Positions 35,934 through 45,487 of a stretch of DNA of 64,000 bases are shown in pieces. Each line of letters opens with the position of its first letter. The first letter of the stretch is position 1. A program made the position numbers and the translations under genes. The notes under the pieces were generated by a model that saw only the letters and a program-made list of their open reading frames with translations, did no database searches and was not told the DNA's origin. The stretch comes from Candidatus Thiodiazotropha sp. CDECU1 (GTDB lineage: Bacteria > Pseudomonadota > Gammaproteobacteria > Chromatiales > Chromatiaceae). Where the stretch lies: NCBI RefSeq assembly GCF_963455295.1, contig NZ_OY734020.1, forward strand, positions 2,356,001 through 2,420,000, written 5' to 3'.

Positions 35934-38138
35934 ATGCTCCACGCCGAAGCCAGACAGCGACGGCACAGATTCCTGCTGGTTATGGCTGGGGATGCCGCCT
36001 GGTGTATCACCCAGGCGAGGGTTGCAGAGCATCAGCTGAACAGCTCCGACTCCCTTTGGATCGGTGAGGCGGCCCCAGAGACCATAACGACCCTGAGCAA
36101 CGAGCAGGCGCTCAGCAAATTGGGTCAGGAGTGCGGACTGCTTATCTACAACGCCCATAGTGGATTCGATCCGGACGCCTTCGGTGCATTGAGCGGAACC
36201 CTGCGTGGTGGCGGTCTGCTGTTGTTACTGACCCCACCTTTGGCCCAGTGGTACACCCAACCTGATCCACAAGCCGAACGGATCCTGGTTGCCGGCTACG
36301 ACACCGCTGATCTGCAGGGCCGATTCCTGCAAAGGATCGCACAGATATTGGAGCATGATCCTGACACGGTGGTTGTTACTCCGGACACCGAATCCTCAGC
36401 GCCAGTGCATATTCATACTCCCCCCCTGCAACATCACCCGTACACCCATCCTGAATGCCGCACCCGGGACCAACTCAAGGCGGTGGAAGGCATCATCCAT
36501 GTGGTTAAGGGACATCGAAAAAGACCCTTGGTGCTCACCTCAGACCGGGGTCGTGGCAAGTCATCGGCCCTGGGGATCGCCGCTGCCCGGCTGATGGGAG
36601 AGGGGTACGAAAACATCCTGGTGACGGCCCCGAGGCAAGGAGCGGTTGCCGCCCTCTTCGAACAGGTGATTAACTTGCTGCCAGGGGCCAAAAGCACTGC
36701 CACGTCTGTGCAGAGTGGCGAGGCCTGCATAGCTTACCACGCAGCGGATCATCTCCTATCCAATCCCCAGTCCGCGGATCTGCTGCTCGTGGATGAGGCA
36801 GCCGCTATCCCGACCAACCTCCTCAAAGGGCTGCTCGTCCACTACCCCCGCATCGTCTTCGCCACTACGGTGCATGGTTATGAAGGCACCGGCCTTGGAT
36901 TTAACATCCGCTTCAAAGGCCACCTCGATCGCACTACACCCCAGTGGCGGGAGATCACCCTCTCCGAACCGATACGCTGGTCCCGGGATGATCCCCTCGA
37001 GAGGCTGGTGTTCAGACTCCTGGCCCTGGATGCCTCGCCAGCAGCAGATACCGAGATTGCAGGCGCTGACCCCCAGCAAGTGTCGGTTGAGTTTCCCGAC
37101 CAACAGCAGTTTCTGGAGAGTGAGAGGGATCTCAAACAACTGTTCGGACTGCTGGTCATTGCCCACTATCGCACCACCCCCCTGGACCTCCGGCATCTCC
37201 TGGATGGCCCGAACTTGTCTATCGTCCTGGTACGTCATTGCGGCCTCATTGTCGGCGTGGCATTGCTGGCCGCCGAGGGCGGCTTCTCCAAGGAGATGGC
37301 GGAACAGATCTGGTTGGGCCGGCGCAGACCCCGGGGGCACCTGCTGGCCCAATCCCTCAGCGCGCATCTGGGACTGCCAGCCGCAGCCCGCCTGAAAGGC
37401 ATGCGGGTCATACGCATAGCGATCCATCCGGCCATACAGCACAGAGGCCTTGGTAAACTGCTGGTGGAATCGGTCCGACAGAAGGCGGAAAAATCGGGTT
37501 TTGACTACCTGGGAACCAGCTTCGGCGCCACACCGGAATTGATCAGGTTCTGGCGCCGATGCGGTCTGCAAACGGTACGCATCGGTTTACGCGCCGGCAC
37601 CAGCAGCAGTCATCAATCTGTGATGTTTCTGCTGCCAATTAGTACATACGGCACGCAGATGGTTATTGAGGCCAGACAACGCTTTGCCAGACAGCTGCCC
37701 GCCCTGCTGGGTGATGGTTTGAACCGGCTATCCAGCAGCTTGGCCGCCCCGCTACTGGAGGATATGGAACACCCCACTCCCGCAACCCTTGAGCACCAGG
37801 ATTGGCTCGACCTGATCGCCTTCGCCTTTGCCCAGCGGGGATATGAGCTCAGTCTGCACGGGATCGAAACCATCGCCCTTGCCGCTCTTGCCGAGGGGAT
37901 AGTCACGGGCGCGGATGCCAAGCTGCTGATCAAACGTGTGCTGCAAAAACAACCCTGGGGAGTATGTGCATCGGCATGCGAACTGGCTGGCCGCGGGGCA
38001 GTGGTAACCCATATGCGCCACCTGATCGCGAGATTGGTCCGCCACTACGCGGATGGGGAGATTCTCGCGCTTGCTGACAACATCCAGGCAGGCAATAGTG
38101 AAGTGATCCCCGACTTGAAGCGTCCCGGAAAGCCCTAG
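35934..38138 (+). CDS. tmcA: tRNA(Met) cytidine acetyltransferase TmcA
   Basis: Makes N4-acetylcytidine at the wobble base of elongator tRNA-Met using acetyl-CoA and ATP. Architecture: an N-terminal DUF1726-like part, an RNA-helicase-like domain with Walker A SDRGRGKSSALG (about 200) and Walker B LLLVDEAAAIPTNLL, then a GNAT domain (IAIHPAIQHRGLGKLLVE) and a C-terminal tail. 734 residues, normal for gammaproteobacteria. Divergent from hypF; it ends 6 bp from the convergent radical SAM gene. Confidence 0.96.
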   Translation: MLHAEARQRRHRFLLVMAGDAAWCITQARVAEHQLNSSDSLWIGEAAPETITTLSNEQALSKLGQECGLLIYNAHSGFDPDAFGALSGTLRGGGLLLLLTPPLAQWYTQPDPQAERILVAGYDTADLQGRFLQRIAQILEHDPDTVVVTPDTESSAPVHIHTPPLQHHPYTHPECRTRDQLKAVEGIIHVVKGHRKRPLVLTSDRGRGKSSALGIAAARLMGEGYENILVTAPRQGAVAALFEQVINLLPGAKSTATSVQSGEACIAYHAADHLLSNPQSADLLLVDEAAAIPTNLLKGLLVHYPRIVFATTVHGYEGTGLGFNIRFKGHLDRTTPQWREITLSEPIRWSRDDPLERLVFRLLALDASPAADTEIAGADPQQVSVEFPDQQQFLESERDLKQLFGLLVIAHYRTTPLDLRHLLDGPNLSIVLVRHCGLIVGVALLAAEGGFSKEMAEQIWLGRRRPRGHLLAQSLSAHLGLPAAARLKGMRVIRIAIHPAIQHRGLGKLLVESVRQKAEKSGFDYLGTSFGATPELIRFWRRCGLQTVRIGLRAGTSSSHQSVMFLLPISTYGTQMVIEARQRFARQLPALLGDGLNRLSSSLAAPLLEDMEHPTPATLEHQDWLDLIAFAFAQRGYELSLHGIETIALAALAEGIVTGADAKLLIKRVLQKQPWGVCASACELAGRGAVVTHMRHLIARLVRHYADGEILALADNIQAGNSEVIPDLKRPGKP

Positions 38139-38144
38139 CCTGAC

Positions 38145-39821
38145 TCACTCTTCAAGGGATATAATCTCGACCGGTTTGCCCTTTTTATGTTGCATCGGCC
38201 ACACCCCATAGCGCCCGGCTCTTTCGACCCTATTGCTAAATCGTCGTATCAGCTCAACACCCTCTTCTGTCAGACTTATGATCGGCAGTCTCCTGGGTTT
38301 CCCATCAACAATAAATCTAGCGGTTTCACTTAGATGTGCTGCGATCCAGGCCGGTGTCTTGCCAGTCACCAGGCTGAAGTGGCTGTAGTCCCACAACAAC
38401 CCCTCCGCCAATACCGGATGCCGTTCCAGGTAGGGTTGGATGAATCCGGTCATATGCTCAAACAGGGTATCCGGTTGCAGGTTGTCCCGGGCCAGGCCCG
38501 CTCCACTCACCCGCATCAATTGGTCGAAACATCGACTCACCGAGCCCTCGAAACAACCCTCTACCACCCCCGCCAGGGAGGTGCGCAGATGACCGCTATT
38601 CCACAAGCGTTCCAATAACTCGGCATAACGCTTGAATCGGGCTATCCCGGCGAATGAGAGTTGCGGGTGGGAGAGTACCTCATAGGGTGGATCCGGATCC
38701 CATCGATAACCAAGCGTGTCGGCCTGATCCCGCAGCGGCGTACCGGGCAGCAGTTTCAATGTTCCCAGCTGCAGATGGTCCGGATAGAGAGAAAAAGTGC
38801 TATCAAGTGATGCGGCACACTGCTCAGCCGTCTCCCCAGGCAGACCCACGATCAAATCGAGATGGACCGGATGGCGCCTCATCGCCACCAGTTTTCGGAT
38901 ATTATCCAGTGATTTGGCAATATCCATCTGGCGCTGAATCCCATCCAACACCGCCTCGTCAAGGGTCTGCAGACCGATCTCGAATTGAAATTTACCGGGT
39001 TCCGCCTGGGCAAAGATTGCCATCGCCTGGGGGGAGATGCGATCCGGATTCAGCTCAAGATGAAAGCGCAATCCCGATCCCGTATCGGCAAACCTTTGCA
39101 ACAGTTGGCTGCTCCTCTCCTGACCGAGATGAAAACTGCGATCAAGGAGCTTGATGGTCTTGTCTTCAAGCCGCTCCAGTTGTTTCAGATCGGCCTCTAT
39201 ACGTTGCATGGAAAAGGGCCGCAAACGATCTGTGGCACTGGTGCAAAAGGTACACTTGTAGGGGCAGCCCCTGGAGGTTTCCCAATACACAAGTGGTCGA
39301 CTTGTATCCACCATGCCTTGGGCAATCGGCGCCGGCAGTTCATCCACGGGAACCAGTTTCACAGGGTTGCTGAAAATCCCATCCTTGTCTCTATAGATCA
39401 GTCCGGAGATGTTGCACAACTCCCCGTCTCCATAGAGCACACATTTAACCAGATCATTGAATGCCACCTCCCCCTCGCCTTGAATGATAAAATCAACGCT
39501 TGAGATCTGGGCCAGCAAGGCCTCACCCCTTGGACCGGCCTCCGGACCGCCATACACAACCACCACATCAGGGAGGAGCTGCTTGAGCAGTTTTGACAGG
39601 TGAATGGCGGCAGCAATATTCCACAAATAGGTGGAAAAACCGACGATGCTAGGCTGTAGATCGACCAGTGCCTCCAGAAGCGGCTGGTGATTGCTGTTGA
39701 CCAACACCTCAAAAAGCCGCAACCTGTCGTAATAGGGCTCGGGCCTGGCATAGGCGGCGATTGACTGTAACGCCAGTGAGCTGTGGCTGTAGCCGGCATG
39801 CAGTGCAACCAAGGCAATCAT
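38145..39821 (-). CDS. B12-binding radical SAM protein (DUF4080-type)
   Basis: 558 residues: an N-terminal B12-binding domain (VVVYGGPEAGPRGEAL), then a radical SAM domain with RGCPYKCTFCTSA carrying CxxxCxxC, GLQTLDEAVLDGIQR and LIVGLPGETAEQ. The C-terminal part resembles DUF4080 proteins, found in many environmental bacteria. The B12 domain may not bind cobalamin, as in many relatives. Substrate unknown. Convergent with tmcA; a 301-bp spacer lies upstream. Confidence 0.9.
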   Translation of the reverse strand: MIALVALHAGYSHSSLALQSIAAYARPEPYYDRLRLFEVLVNSNHQPLLEALVDLQPSIVGFSTYLWNIAAAIHLSKLLKQLLPDVVVVYGGPEAGPRGEALLAQISSVDFIIQGEGEVAFNDLVKCVLYGDGELCNISGLIYRDKDGIFSNPVKLVPVDELPAPIAQGMVDTSRPLVYWETSRGCPYKCTFCTSATDRLRPFSMQRIEADLKQLERLEDKTIKLLDRSFHLGQERSSQLLQRFADTGSGLRFHLELNPDRISPQAMAIFAQAEPGKFQFEIGLQTLDEAVLDGIQRQMDIAKSLDNIRKLVAMRRHPVHLDLIVGLPGETAEQCAASLDSTFSLYPDHLQLGTLKLLPGTPLRDQADTLGYRWDPDPPYEVLSHPQLSFAGIARFKRYAELLERLWNSGHLRTSLAGVVEGCFEGSVSRCFDQLMRVSGAGLARDNLQPDTLFEHMTGFIQPYLERHPVLAEGLLWDYSHFSLVTGKTPAWIAAHLSETARFIVDGKPRRLPIISLTEEGVELIRRFSNRVERAGRYGVWPMQHKKGKPVEIISLEE

Positions 39822-40122
39822 TTCAGTTTTTTATTCCATCTTGGATTGATCTGACAGGAAGAACGGAATTCGCTGCATCAAACCCGCAACGCTCAATCTT
39901 ACAAACCAACTCTACCTGGTTGACATGTATTGGGCTTGATGGGCCTTTCCGGCGGTGTCTGACTGCAGCTGGCATAGCAACTGTTTTACAGTGTAATTAC
40001 AGGTTTTTCGGGAGTAAAAATCCCTCGATTTGTCTGACATGCCAAGTTATCATTTGTCACTTTTACAGGCTACTGACAATCAACCTCTTTAGCCAGATTT
40101 TTCTCAATAACAAGGAAAAAGT
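39822..40122. other. Intergenic region between radical SAM gene and polysaccharide genes
   Basis: No gene, repeat or clear terminator seen. It must hold the divergent promoters of the radical SAM gene and the nucleotide-sugar dehydrogenase. An isolated TTGACA at 39921-39926 has no good -10 partner. AAGGA precedes the plus-strand start by 6 nt. Confidence 0.5.
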
Positions 40123-41400
40123 ATGTTTGATCTCGGGAAAGTGCATATCGGTGTGCTCGGCCTTGGTTACGTGGGACTGCCGCTGGCAGTGGAATTCGGC
40201 AAAAAGTATCCGACCATAGGGCTGGATATCAACGAGGCCCGGGTCGCTGAGCTTAAATCGGGACAGGACAGCTCCCTTGAAGTGGAACCGGAAGAGCTGC
40301 AACAGGTACCCCACCTGAGCTACACCAGCAGTCTCGATGATATAAGAGTATGTAACATTTTTATCGTTACAGTTCCCACGCCGATCAACGAGCACAAGCA
40401 ACCCGATCTGTCACCTTTGATCAGCGCCAGCCATGCCCTTGGAAAGGTACTGAAAAAGGGCGATATTGCCATATTCGAATCCACCGTCTACCCAGGCGCG
40501 ACGGAAGAGGTTTGCGTACCGATCATGGAGGCCGATTCCGGATTGAGATTCAATCAGGATTTTTATGTCGGCTACAGTCCGGAACGTATCAACCCGGGGG
40601 ACAAGGAGCATCGACTGCCGACCATCAAGAAGGTCACCTCCGGATCCACCCCAGAGGTAACGGACTTCGTGGATGAACTCTACCGCTCGATCATCACGGC
40701 CGGCACCCATAAGGCGAGCAGCATCAAGATCGCGGAAGCCGCCAAGGTGATTGAAAACACGCAACGGGATGTGAATATCGCACTGATCAATGAACTGGCA
40801 TTGATCTTCAACCGCCTCGATATCGATACCCTGGAAGTACTTGAAGCTGCCGGCAGTAAATGGAATTTTCTACCCTTCAGGCCCGGCCTGGTGGGTGGCC
40901 ACTGTATAGGTGTCGATCCCTACTATCTCACCCACAAGGCCCAATCGATCGGCTATCAACCGGAAATCATACTCGCAGGGCGTCGACTCAATGATGGCAT
41001 GGGCGCCTATGTGGTGCACAGCGTGGTTAAAATGATGATGAAAAGGGGCATCGCATCCAACAACAGCAAGGTGCTGGTACTGGGTTTGACATTCAAAGAG
41101 AACTGTCCCGATCTGAGGAACACTCGGGTGGTGGACATTGTGGCCGAATTCGAGGATTACGGCGCCCAGGTGGATGTCTATGATCCCTGGGTTTCACAGC
41201 AGGAAGCTGAGCAAGAGTATGGGCTGCGCCCTGTCAGCGAGATCAATGAGGGTGAGTATGATGCGGTTATTCTTGCTGTCGCGCACCGTGAATTTCAACA
41301 CATGGGAGCGGAAAAGATCCGTGCCCTATGTAAAGAGAACGGGGTTCTCTTCGACGTCAAGAACATACTCCCATCCGATACGGTCGATGCAAGACTATGA
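40123..41400 (+). CDS. tviB: UDP-N-acetyl-galactosamine/glucosamine 6-dehydrogenase (TviB/WbpO type)
   Basis: NAD-dependent oxidation of a UDP-HexNAc to its uronic acid. The Rossmann motif [14 protein letters not shown] is at the N-terminus, the [19 protein letters not shown] substrate region lies in the middle, and the catalytic cysteine is in [15 protein letters not shown]. 425 residues, family length. It overlaps the next gene by 4 bp. Likely supplies aminouronic acid for a surface polysaccharide; no glycosyltransferase or transporter genes are adjacent. Confidence 0.93.
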   Translation: MFDLGKVHIGVLGLGYVGLPLAVEFGKKYPTIGLDINEARVAELKSGQDSSLEVEPEELQQVPHLSYTSSLDDIRVCNIFIVTVPTPINEHKQPDLSPLISASHALGKVLKKGDIAIFESTVYPGATEEVCVPIMEADSGLRFNQDFYVGYSPERINPGDKEHRLPTIKKVTSGSTPEVTDFVDELYRSIITAGTHKASSIKIAEAAKVIENTQRDVNIALINELALIFNRLDIDTLEVLEAAGSKWNFLPFRPGLVGGHCIGVDPYYLTHKAQSIGYQPEIILAGRRLNDGMGAYVVHSVVKMMMKRGIASNNSKVLVLGLTFKENCPDLRNTRVVDIVAEFEDYGAQVDVYDPWVSQQEAEQEYGLRPVSEINEGEYDAVILAVAHREFQHMGAEKIRALCKENGVLFDVKNILPSDTVDARL

Positions 41401-42428
41401 CAGCCTATGACAGCCTGAAGGATAGATTGCAAACCGAGCAGTCGACCTGGCTCATAACCGGTGTCGCCGGCTTCATCGGTTCAAACCTACTCGAGACCCT
41501 GTTGTCGCTTGGACAGAAAGTCATAGGCCTGGATAACTTCGCAACCGGTCACGCCTATAACTTCGAAAAGGTCAGAAACAGCGTCACACCGGAACAGTGG
41601 AATCAATATACGTTTGTCGAAGGCGATATCCGCAGCATCGACAGCTGCCACCAGGCGTGCAAAGGTGTCGACTATGTACTGCATCAGGCGGCTCTGGGAT
41701 CGGTGCCTCGCTCCCTGGCCGATCCTATCACCACCAACGAAAGCAACATCAACGGCTACCTGAATATGCTGGTTGCAGCCCGCGATGCGCAAGTCAAACG
41801 TTTCGTTTATGCAGCATCGAGCTCTACCTATGGAGACCATCCAGGTCTACCCAAGGTTGAGGATCGAATCGGCAATCCGCTTTCACCCTACGCGGTAACC
41901 AAGTTGGTGAACGAGCATTATGCCCAGGTGTTTGCCCGCTGTTACGACTTCAAGACCATTGGCTTGAGATATTTCAACATCTTTGGCCGGCGTCAGGATC
42001 CCAATGGCGCGTATGCTGCCGTCATACCCAAGTGGGTGGCCGCCATGATTGCCAAGGATGAGCTCTTTATAAACGGCGATGGCGAGACCAGCCGAGACTT
42101 CTGTTACATCGACAATGCAATCCAGGCCAACCTACTCGCCGCCACCACGGATAATCCGGATGCAACCGATCAGGTTTACAATATTGCGGTGGGTGATCGC
42201 ACTACCCTGAATCAGCTGTTCACCAAGATCAGGGACATCCTGGCGGATGACTTCCCCTATCTAAGTGAAATCTCGCCCTCATACAGGGATTTTCGTCCAG
42301 GTGATGTGCGTCACTCTCTGGCTGATATCGACAAGGCCAGACGCCTGCTCGGTTATCAACCTTCCCATAACATCGATCAGGGCGTGACTGAGGCAATGAG
42401 CTGGTACGTGGATGACCTCACCGGCTGA
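41397..42428 (+). CDS. tviC: UDP-HexNAc(A) C4-epimerase (TviC/WbpP type)
   Basis: Short-chain dehydrogenase-type epimerase, with NAD-binding [15 protein letters not shown] and the YxxxK catalytic pair in [11 protein letters not shown]. The length, 343 residues, and the insertion [13 protein letters not shown] match the WbpP/TviC group that acts on UDP-GlcNAc or UDP-GlcNAcA. ATGA overlap with tviB indicates coupled translation; their substrates are consecutive in the Vi-type precursor pathway. Confidence 0.92.
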   Translation: MTAYDSLKDRLQTEQSTWLITGVAGFIGSNLLETLLSLGQKVIGLDNFATGHAYNFEKVRNSVTPEQWNQYTFVEGDIRSIDSCHQACKGVDYVLHQAALGSVPRSLADPITTNESNINGYLNMLVAARDAQVKRFVYAASSSTYGDHPGLPKVEDRIGNPLSPYAVTKLVNEHYAQVFARCYDFKTIGLRYFNIFGRRQDPNGAYAAVIPKWVAAMIAKDELFINGDGETSRDFCYIDNAIQANLLAATTDNPDATDQVYNIAVGDRTTLNQLFTKIRDILADDFPYLSEISPSYRDFRPGDVRHSLADIDKARRLLGYQPSHNIDQGVTEAMSWYVDDLTG

Positions 42429-42540
42429 ACTGCCGATTGACGATTTAGCAAGCAATATTGATCAACGACAGGCGATCCTTGAACCGGGTTGCCCGATCTG
42501 TCGGAATCGATCATGAATTAGATAAATAGGAATTTTTATC

Positions 42541-43548
42541 ATGCGAGTACTCATCACCGGCGGAGCCGGTTTCATCGGCTCAGCTTTGGCGATACGTCTT
42601 TTGGATCGTGGCGATGAGGTCATCAGTATCGACTGCCTCAACGACTACTACGATGTGGCATTGAAAAAGGCCCGCCTTGCACGAACCCTGGATCACCCAA
42701 ATTTCACCGACCTACGCCTTGAGCTTGAGGATCGCAAGGGTATGGCCGAGGCCTTTTCCAAATACAAACCTGAGATGGTGGTAAACCTCGCCGCCCAGGC
42801 CGGGGTCCGTTATTCGATTGAGAATCCCCTCGCCTATGTGGACTCCAACCTGGTGGGATTTGGCCATATTCTGGAGGGATGCCGCAATCATGATGTGAAA
42901 CACCTGGTCTACGCTTCGAGCAGTTCGGTATATGGCGCCAACACCTCCATGCCCTTCTCTGTGCACGACAACGTGGATCATCCCGTCAGTCTCTATGCCG
43001 CCACAAAGAAAGCCAACGAGTTGATGGCGCACACCTACAGCCATCTGTATCGTATTCCCACCACCGGATTGCGCTTCTTTACCGTGTATGGCCCATGGAG
43101 CAGGCCTGATATGGCAATGCTCAAATTTGCCCACAAGATCATGCGCGGCGAACCCATCGACGTCTACAACTACGGCAAACATCGTCGTGACTTCACCTAT
43201 ATCGACGATATCGTGGAAGGCGTCATCCGGGTGCTGGATCGTATTCCCCAGCCCAATCCTGATTGGGATAGCGATCACCCCGATTCGGCCACCAGCACTG
43301 CACCCTATCGACTCTATAACATTGGCAACAACAAACCTGAAGAGTTGATGCGTTATATCGAGCTACTCGAAGCGAGTCTTGGCAGGAAGGCCGAGCTCAA
43401 CATGCTACCGCTGCAGGATGGGGATGTGGTTGCCACCTATGCGGATGTCTCTGATCTGATTGCAGACACGGGATACAAACCGGATACCAAACTTGAAGAT
43501 GGTGTGGCCAACTTCGCGCAATGGTTTATGGATTACTACGACTATTGA
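42541..43548 (+). CDS. NAD-dependent epimerase, probable UDP-glucuronate 4-epimerase
   Basis: 335 residues. GGAGFIGSALAIRLLDRGD binds NAD; catalytic YxxxK sits in VSLYAATKKANELMA, and the FFTVYGPWSRPDMA motif is typical of glucuronate epimerases such as LspL/Cap1J. It would make UDP-galacturonate. 112 bp after tviC on the same strand, so probably the same transcript. A strong hairpin lies 15 bp past its stop. Confidence 0.9.
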   Translation: MRVLITGGAGFIGSALAIRLLDRGDEVISIDCLNDYYDVALKKARLARTLDHPNFTDLRLELEDRKGMAEAFSKYKPEMVVNLAAQAGVRYSIENPLAYVDSNLVGFGHILEGCRNHDVKHLVYASSSSVYGANTSMPFSVHDNVDHPVSLYAATKKANELMAHTYSHLYRIPTTGLRFFTVYGPWSRPDMAMLKFAHKIMRGEPIDVYNYGKHRRDFTYIDDIVEGVIRVLDRIPQPNPDWDSDHPDSATSTAPYRLYNIGNNKPEELMRYIELLEASLGRKAELNMLPLQDGDVVATYADVSDLIADTGYKPDTKLEDGVANFAQWFMDYYDY

Positions 43549-43562
43549 GCAGGAAAAAAGCA

Positions 43563-43605
43563 GGCGGGGAGTGACCTTGGAGGCAGATGGGTCACAGTCC
43601 CCGCC
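43563..43605. repeat. Strong hairpin between epimerase and rdgC genes
   Basis: GGCGGGGA then GTGACC (43563-43576) pairs with GGTCAC and TCCCCGCC (43590-43605) across a 13-nt loop, with a 2-nt bulge. No T-tract follows on the plus strand, so it is not a standard terminator; it may still stop or stabilise the epimerase transcript. The rest of 43549-43778 shows nothing clear. Confidence 0.6.
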
Positions 43606-43778
43606 AGACTAGCGCTTAACACGGAAACGACCAACCGTGAGCGTAGGGAGAGCGTAAGGTTTCTTGGCAAGTCAAACATTGACTTAGGTCAATAAACCAT
43701 GATTAACACCAGGTTATTGGCTATGTAAATTGTAACAGGGGTGGAATTTAAATCCCCGGGATAGTTTGTCGATAGTTG

Positions 43779-44693
43779 CTAAGCCTCGGACTGAACCGTT
43801 CCGCCGAAGATTTCGAACAGGCGGGGTAAGAAGCGCCGAAACTCCAAACTCATCAGCGTGAATCTGCCATCGAATGCATCGGCCTCACTCTCAATCTGGT
43901 AATCTGCTGCCTGTTCCTGGATAAGATCAAGAAATTTCAAACGTTTGATAGACATATCCGCATCGATGACAAAGGACATATGCTGATCCCATTCAACAGC
44001 CAGTTTGACCACCTCCTTACCGGCCTCGATATGCGCCAATATTTCATCCGCGGTGAGATCCTGCCCCTTACATCGGAGTACACTCCCCTCTTCGCTGCGG
44101 TCCTGTAGTTCACAGCTGTCGAGCAGGGTGAAATCGCCGAATTGGTCAGGTCGCTTCAACCACTCCGTCATCACATAGGGCGGGGATGTGGCAACCTCCA
44201 GCGGCTTTACCGGCAGACTGCCCAGGCTTTCACGCAGCAGGGATATCAATGCTTCCGCCTTGTTGGCACTGGCTGCATCCACCAGGATCCAACCCTGCTG
44301 TTTGTCGATCATCGCAAATTGCCGTGTGTAGCGGCTGAACGCCTTGGGTAACAGTTGATGAAAAACCTCATCCCGTAGTTCACTCCGCTCCCTGCGCGCC
44401 ACCTTTCGACCCTCCTCCTGCTGGATCTGATCAAGCTTTTCCTCCACGATCTCGTTGACAACGGCTGCAGGCAGTAGTTTGTCCTCCTGACGGGCACAAA
44501 TCATTTGACAGCCACCGACCTCATGCACCAATACCTCCGATTGGCGGCCCAGGGGCGCGTCCCACCCCGTGCCAATCAGGTCATGGCTTCCGCAAGCTTG
44601 AAAACGCTTACCCTCCAGCTTCGCGGCAAGCGCTTCCTGGCTTAGATTGAAGGGTTGTTGCAGCAGATAGATACGGAGATTTTTAAACCACAT
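43779..44693 (-). CDS. rdgC: Recombination-associated protein RdgC
   Basis: Nucleoid-associated DNA-binding ring protein that tempers RecA loading. N-terminus MWFKNLRIYLLQQPF and DLIGTGWDAPLG match the family, as do the DLTADEILAHIEAGKEVVKL and LKFLDLIQEQA segments at the C-terminal half. The start is the ATG at 44693, giving about 304 residues; a start at 44705 would add four residues. Divergent from amrA. Confidence 0.95.
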   Translation of the reverse strand: MWFKNLRIYLLQQPFNLSQEALAAKLEGKRFQACGSHDLIGTGWDAPLGRQSEVLVHEVGGCQMICARQEDKLLPAAVVNEIVEEKLDQIQQEEGRKVARRERSELRDEVFHQLLPKAFSRYTRQFAMIDKQQGWILVDAASANKAEALISLLRESLGSLPVKPLEVATSPPYVMTEWLKRPDQFGDFTLLDSCELQDRSEEGSVLRCKGQDLTADEILAHIEAGKEVVKLAVEWDQHMSFVIDADMSIKRLKFLDLIQEQAADYQIESEADAFDGRFTLMSLEFRRFLPRLFEIFGGTVQSEA

Positions 44694-44853
44694 TAGAGTT
44701 ACCATTGTGTAAAACGAGGGGCGGATTATGGCGAACCGGGGACGACTAATCCAGCCTGCATGAGTGAAAAAGCGATTTGGGCACAGTTAGTAATGGCTAT
44801 CCCCAGTGGCTCTGCCAACAACCTGGTTTATAGGTTGCTATTTGCTCGATTTC

Positions 44854-44874
44854 GATTAGTGTTAACATGCCCTA
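44854..44874. repeat. Solo end of the element found at 46299-46563
   Basis: GATTAGTGTTAACATGCCCTA matches the right end of the second miniature element (GATTAGTGTTAACAGGCCCTA, 46545-46565) at 20 of 21 positions, including the terminal TA. It sits immediately before the amrA start codon (44877). No convincing partner end was found upstream. Confidence 0.65.
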
Positions 44875-44876
44875 GT

Positions 44877-45464
44877 ATGAACCTCACCCCCCATGCACAA
44901 TATTCAACAGCGGAAAGAGCCACCTTGCTGGAGATCGCTGCCGCTTCCATCAAGCATGGACTGGAACAGGGCACACCCCTGCGGGTAACCGCATCGGACT
45001 ATCCTGCAGATTTGCAGCAACATCGCGCCTGTTTCGTCACCCTGTCGCAGGGAGGCGCTCTGAGGGGATGCATCGGACACCTGGAAGCCCAAGCACCCAT
45101 TGTTGAGGATGTGGCGGAAAATGCCTATGCGGCCGCCTTCCGTGATCCAAGATTCCCCCCGTTAACCGAGCGTGAGGCAGACAACCTTGAAATACATATC
45201 TCGGTTTTAACCCCGGCTGAGGCCATCGCCTTTGAGTCGGAACAGGAATTGATAGGGAAAATCAGGCCAGCTGTAGATGGCCTTATCCTGGTTGAGGGTC
45301 AGCGTCGGGGCACCTTTCTTCCCTCGGTGTGGGAATCTCTTCCGGAGACCCGCAATTTTCTCAGCCATCTTAAACAGAAAGCGGGTCTACCCGCCAACTA
45401 CTGGTCAAGCACCCTTGAGGTCTATCGCTACGAGACAGAGTCGTTCAGCAATGGGTCATCCTGA
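44877..45464 (+). CDS. amrA: AmmeMemoRadiSam system protein A (AMMECR1 family)
   Basis: 195-residue AMMECR1-domain protein with the invariant LRGCIGHL motif (here GALRGCIGHLEAQ), FRDPRFPPLTERE, and FLPSVWESLPETRNFLSHLK. The function of the family is unknown; it co-occurs with Memo and a radical SAM protein, both found at 31-33 kb in this window. The start is the ATG at 44877; a longer frame from 44760 covers non-homologous sequence. No ribosome site is evident because an element-like end lies directly before it. Confidence 0.92.
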   Translation: MNLTPHAQYSTAERATLLEIAAASIKHGLEQGTPLRVTASDYPADLQQHRACFVTLSQGGALRGCIGHLEAQAPIVEDVAENAYAAAFRDPRFPPLTEREADNLEIHISVLTPAEAIAFESEQELIGKIRPAVDGLILVEGQRRGTFLPSVWESLPETRNFLSHLKQKAGLPANYWSSTLEVYRYETESFSNGSS

Positions 45465-45487
45465 GAGCAAATTCATAACCGGCTCAA

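Noticed and set aside
36756-37571. Minus-strand 271-codon frame opposite tmcA
   Set aside because: Antisense shadow of the helicase and GNAT domains; atypical composition and no ribosome site.
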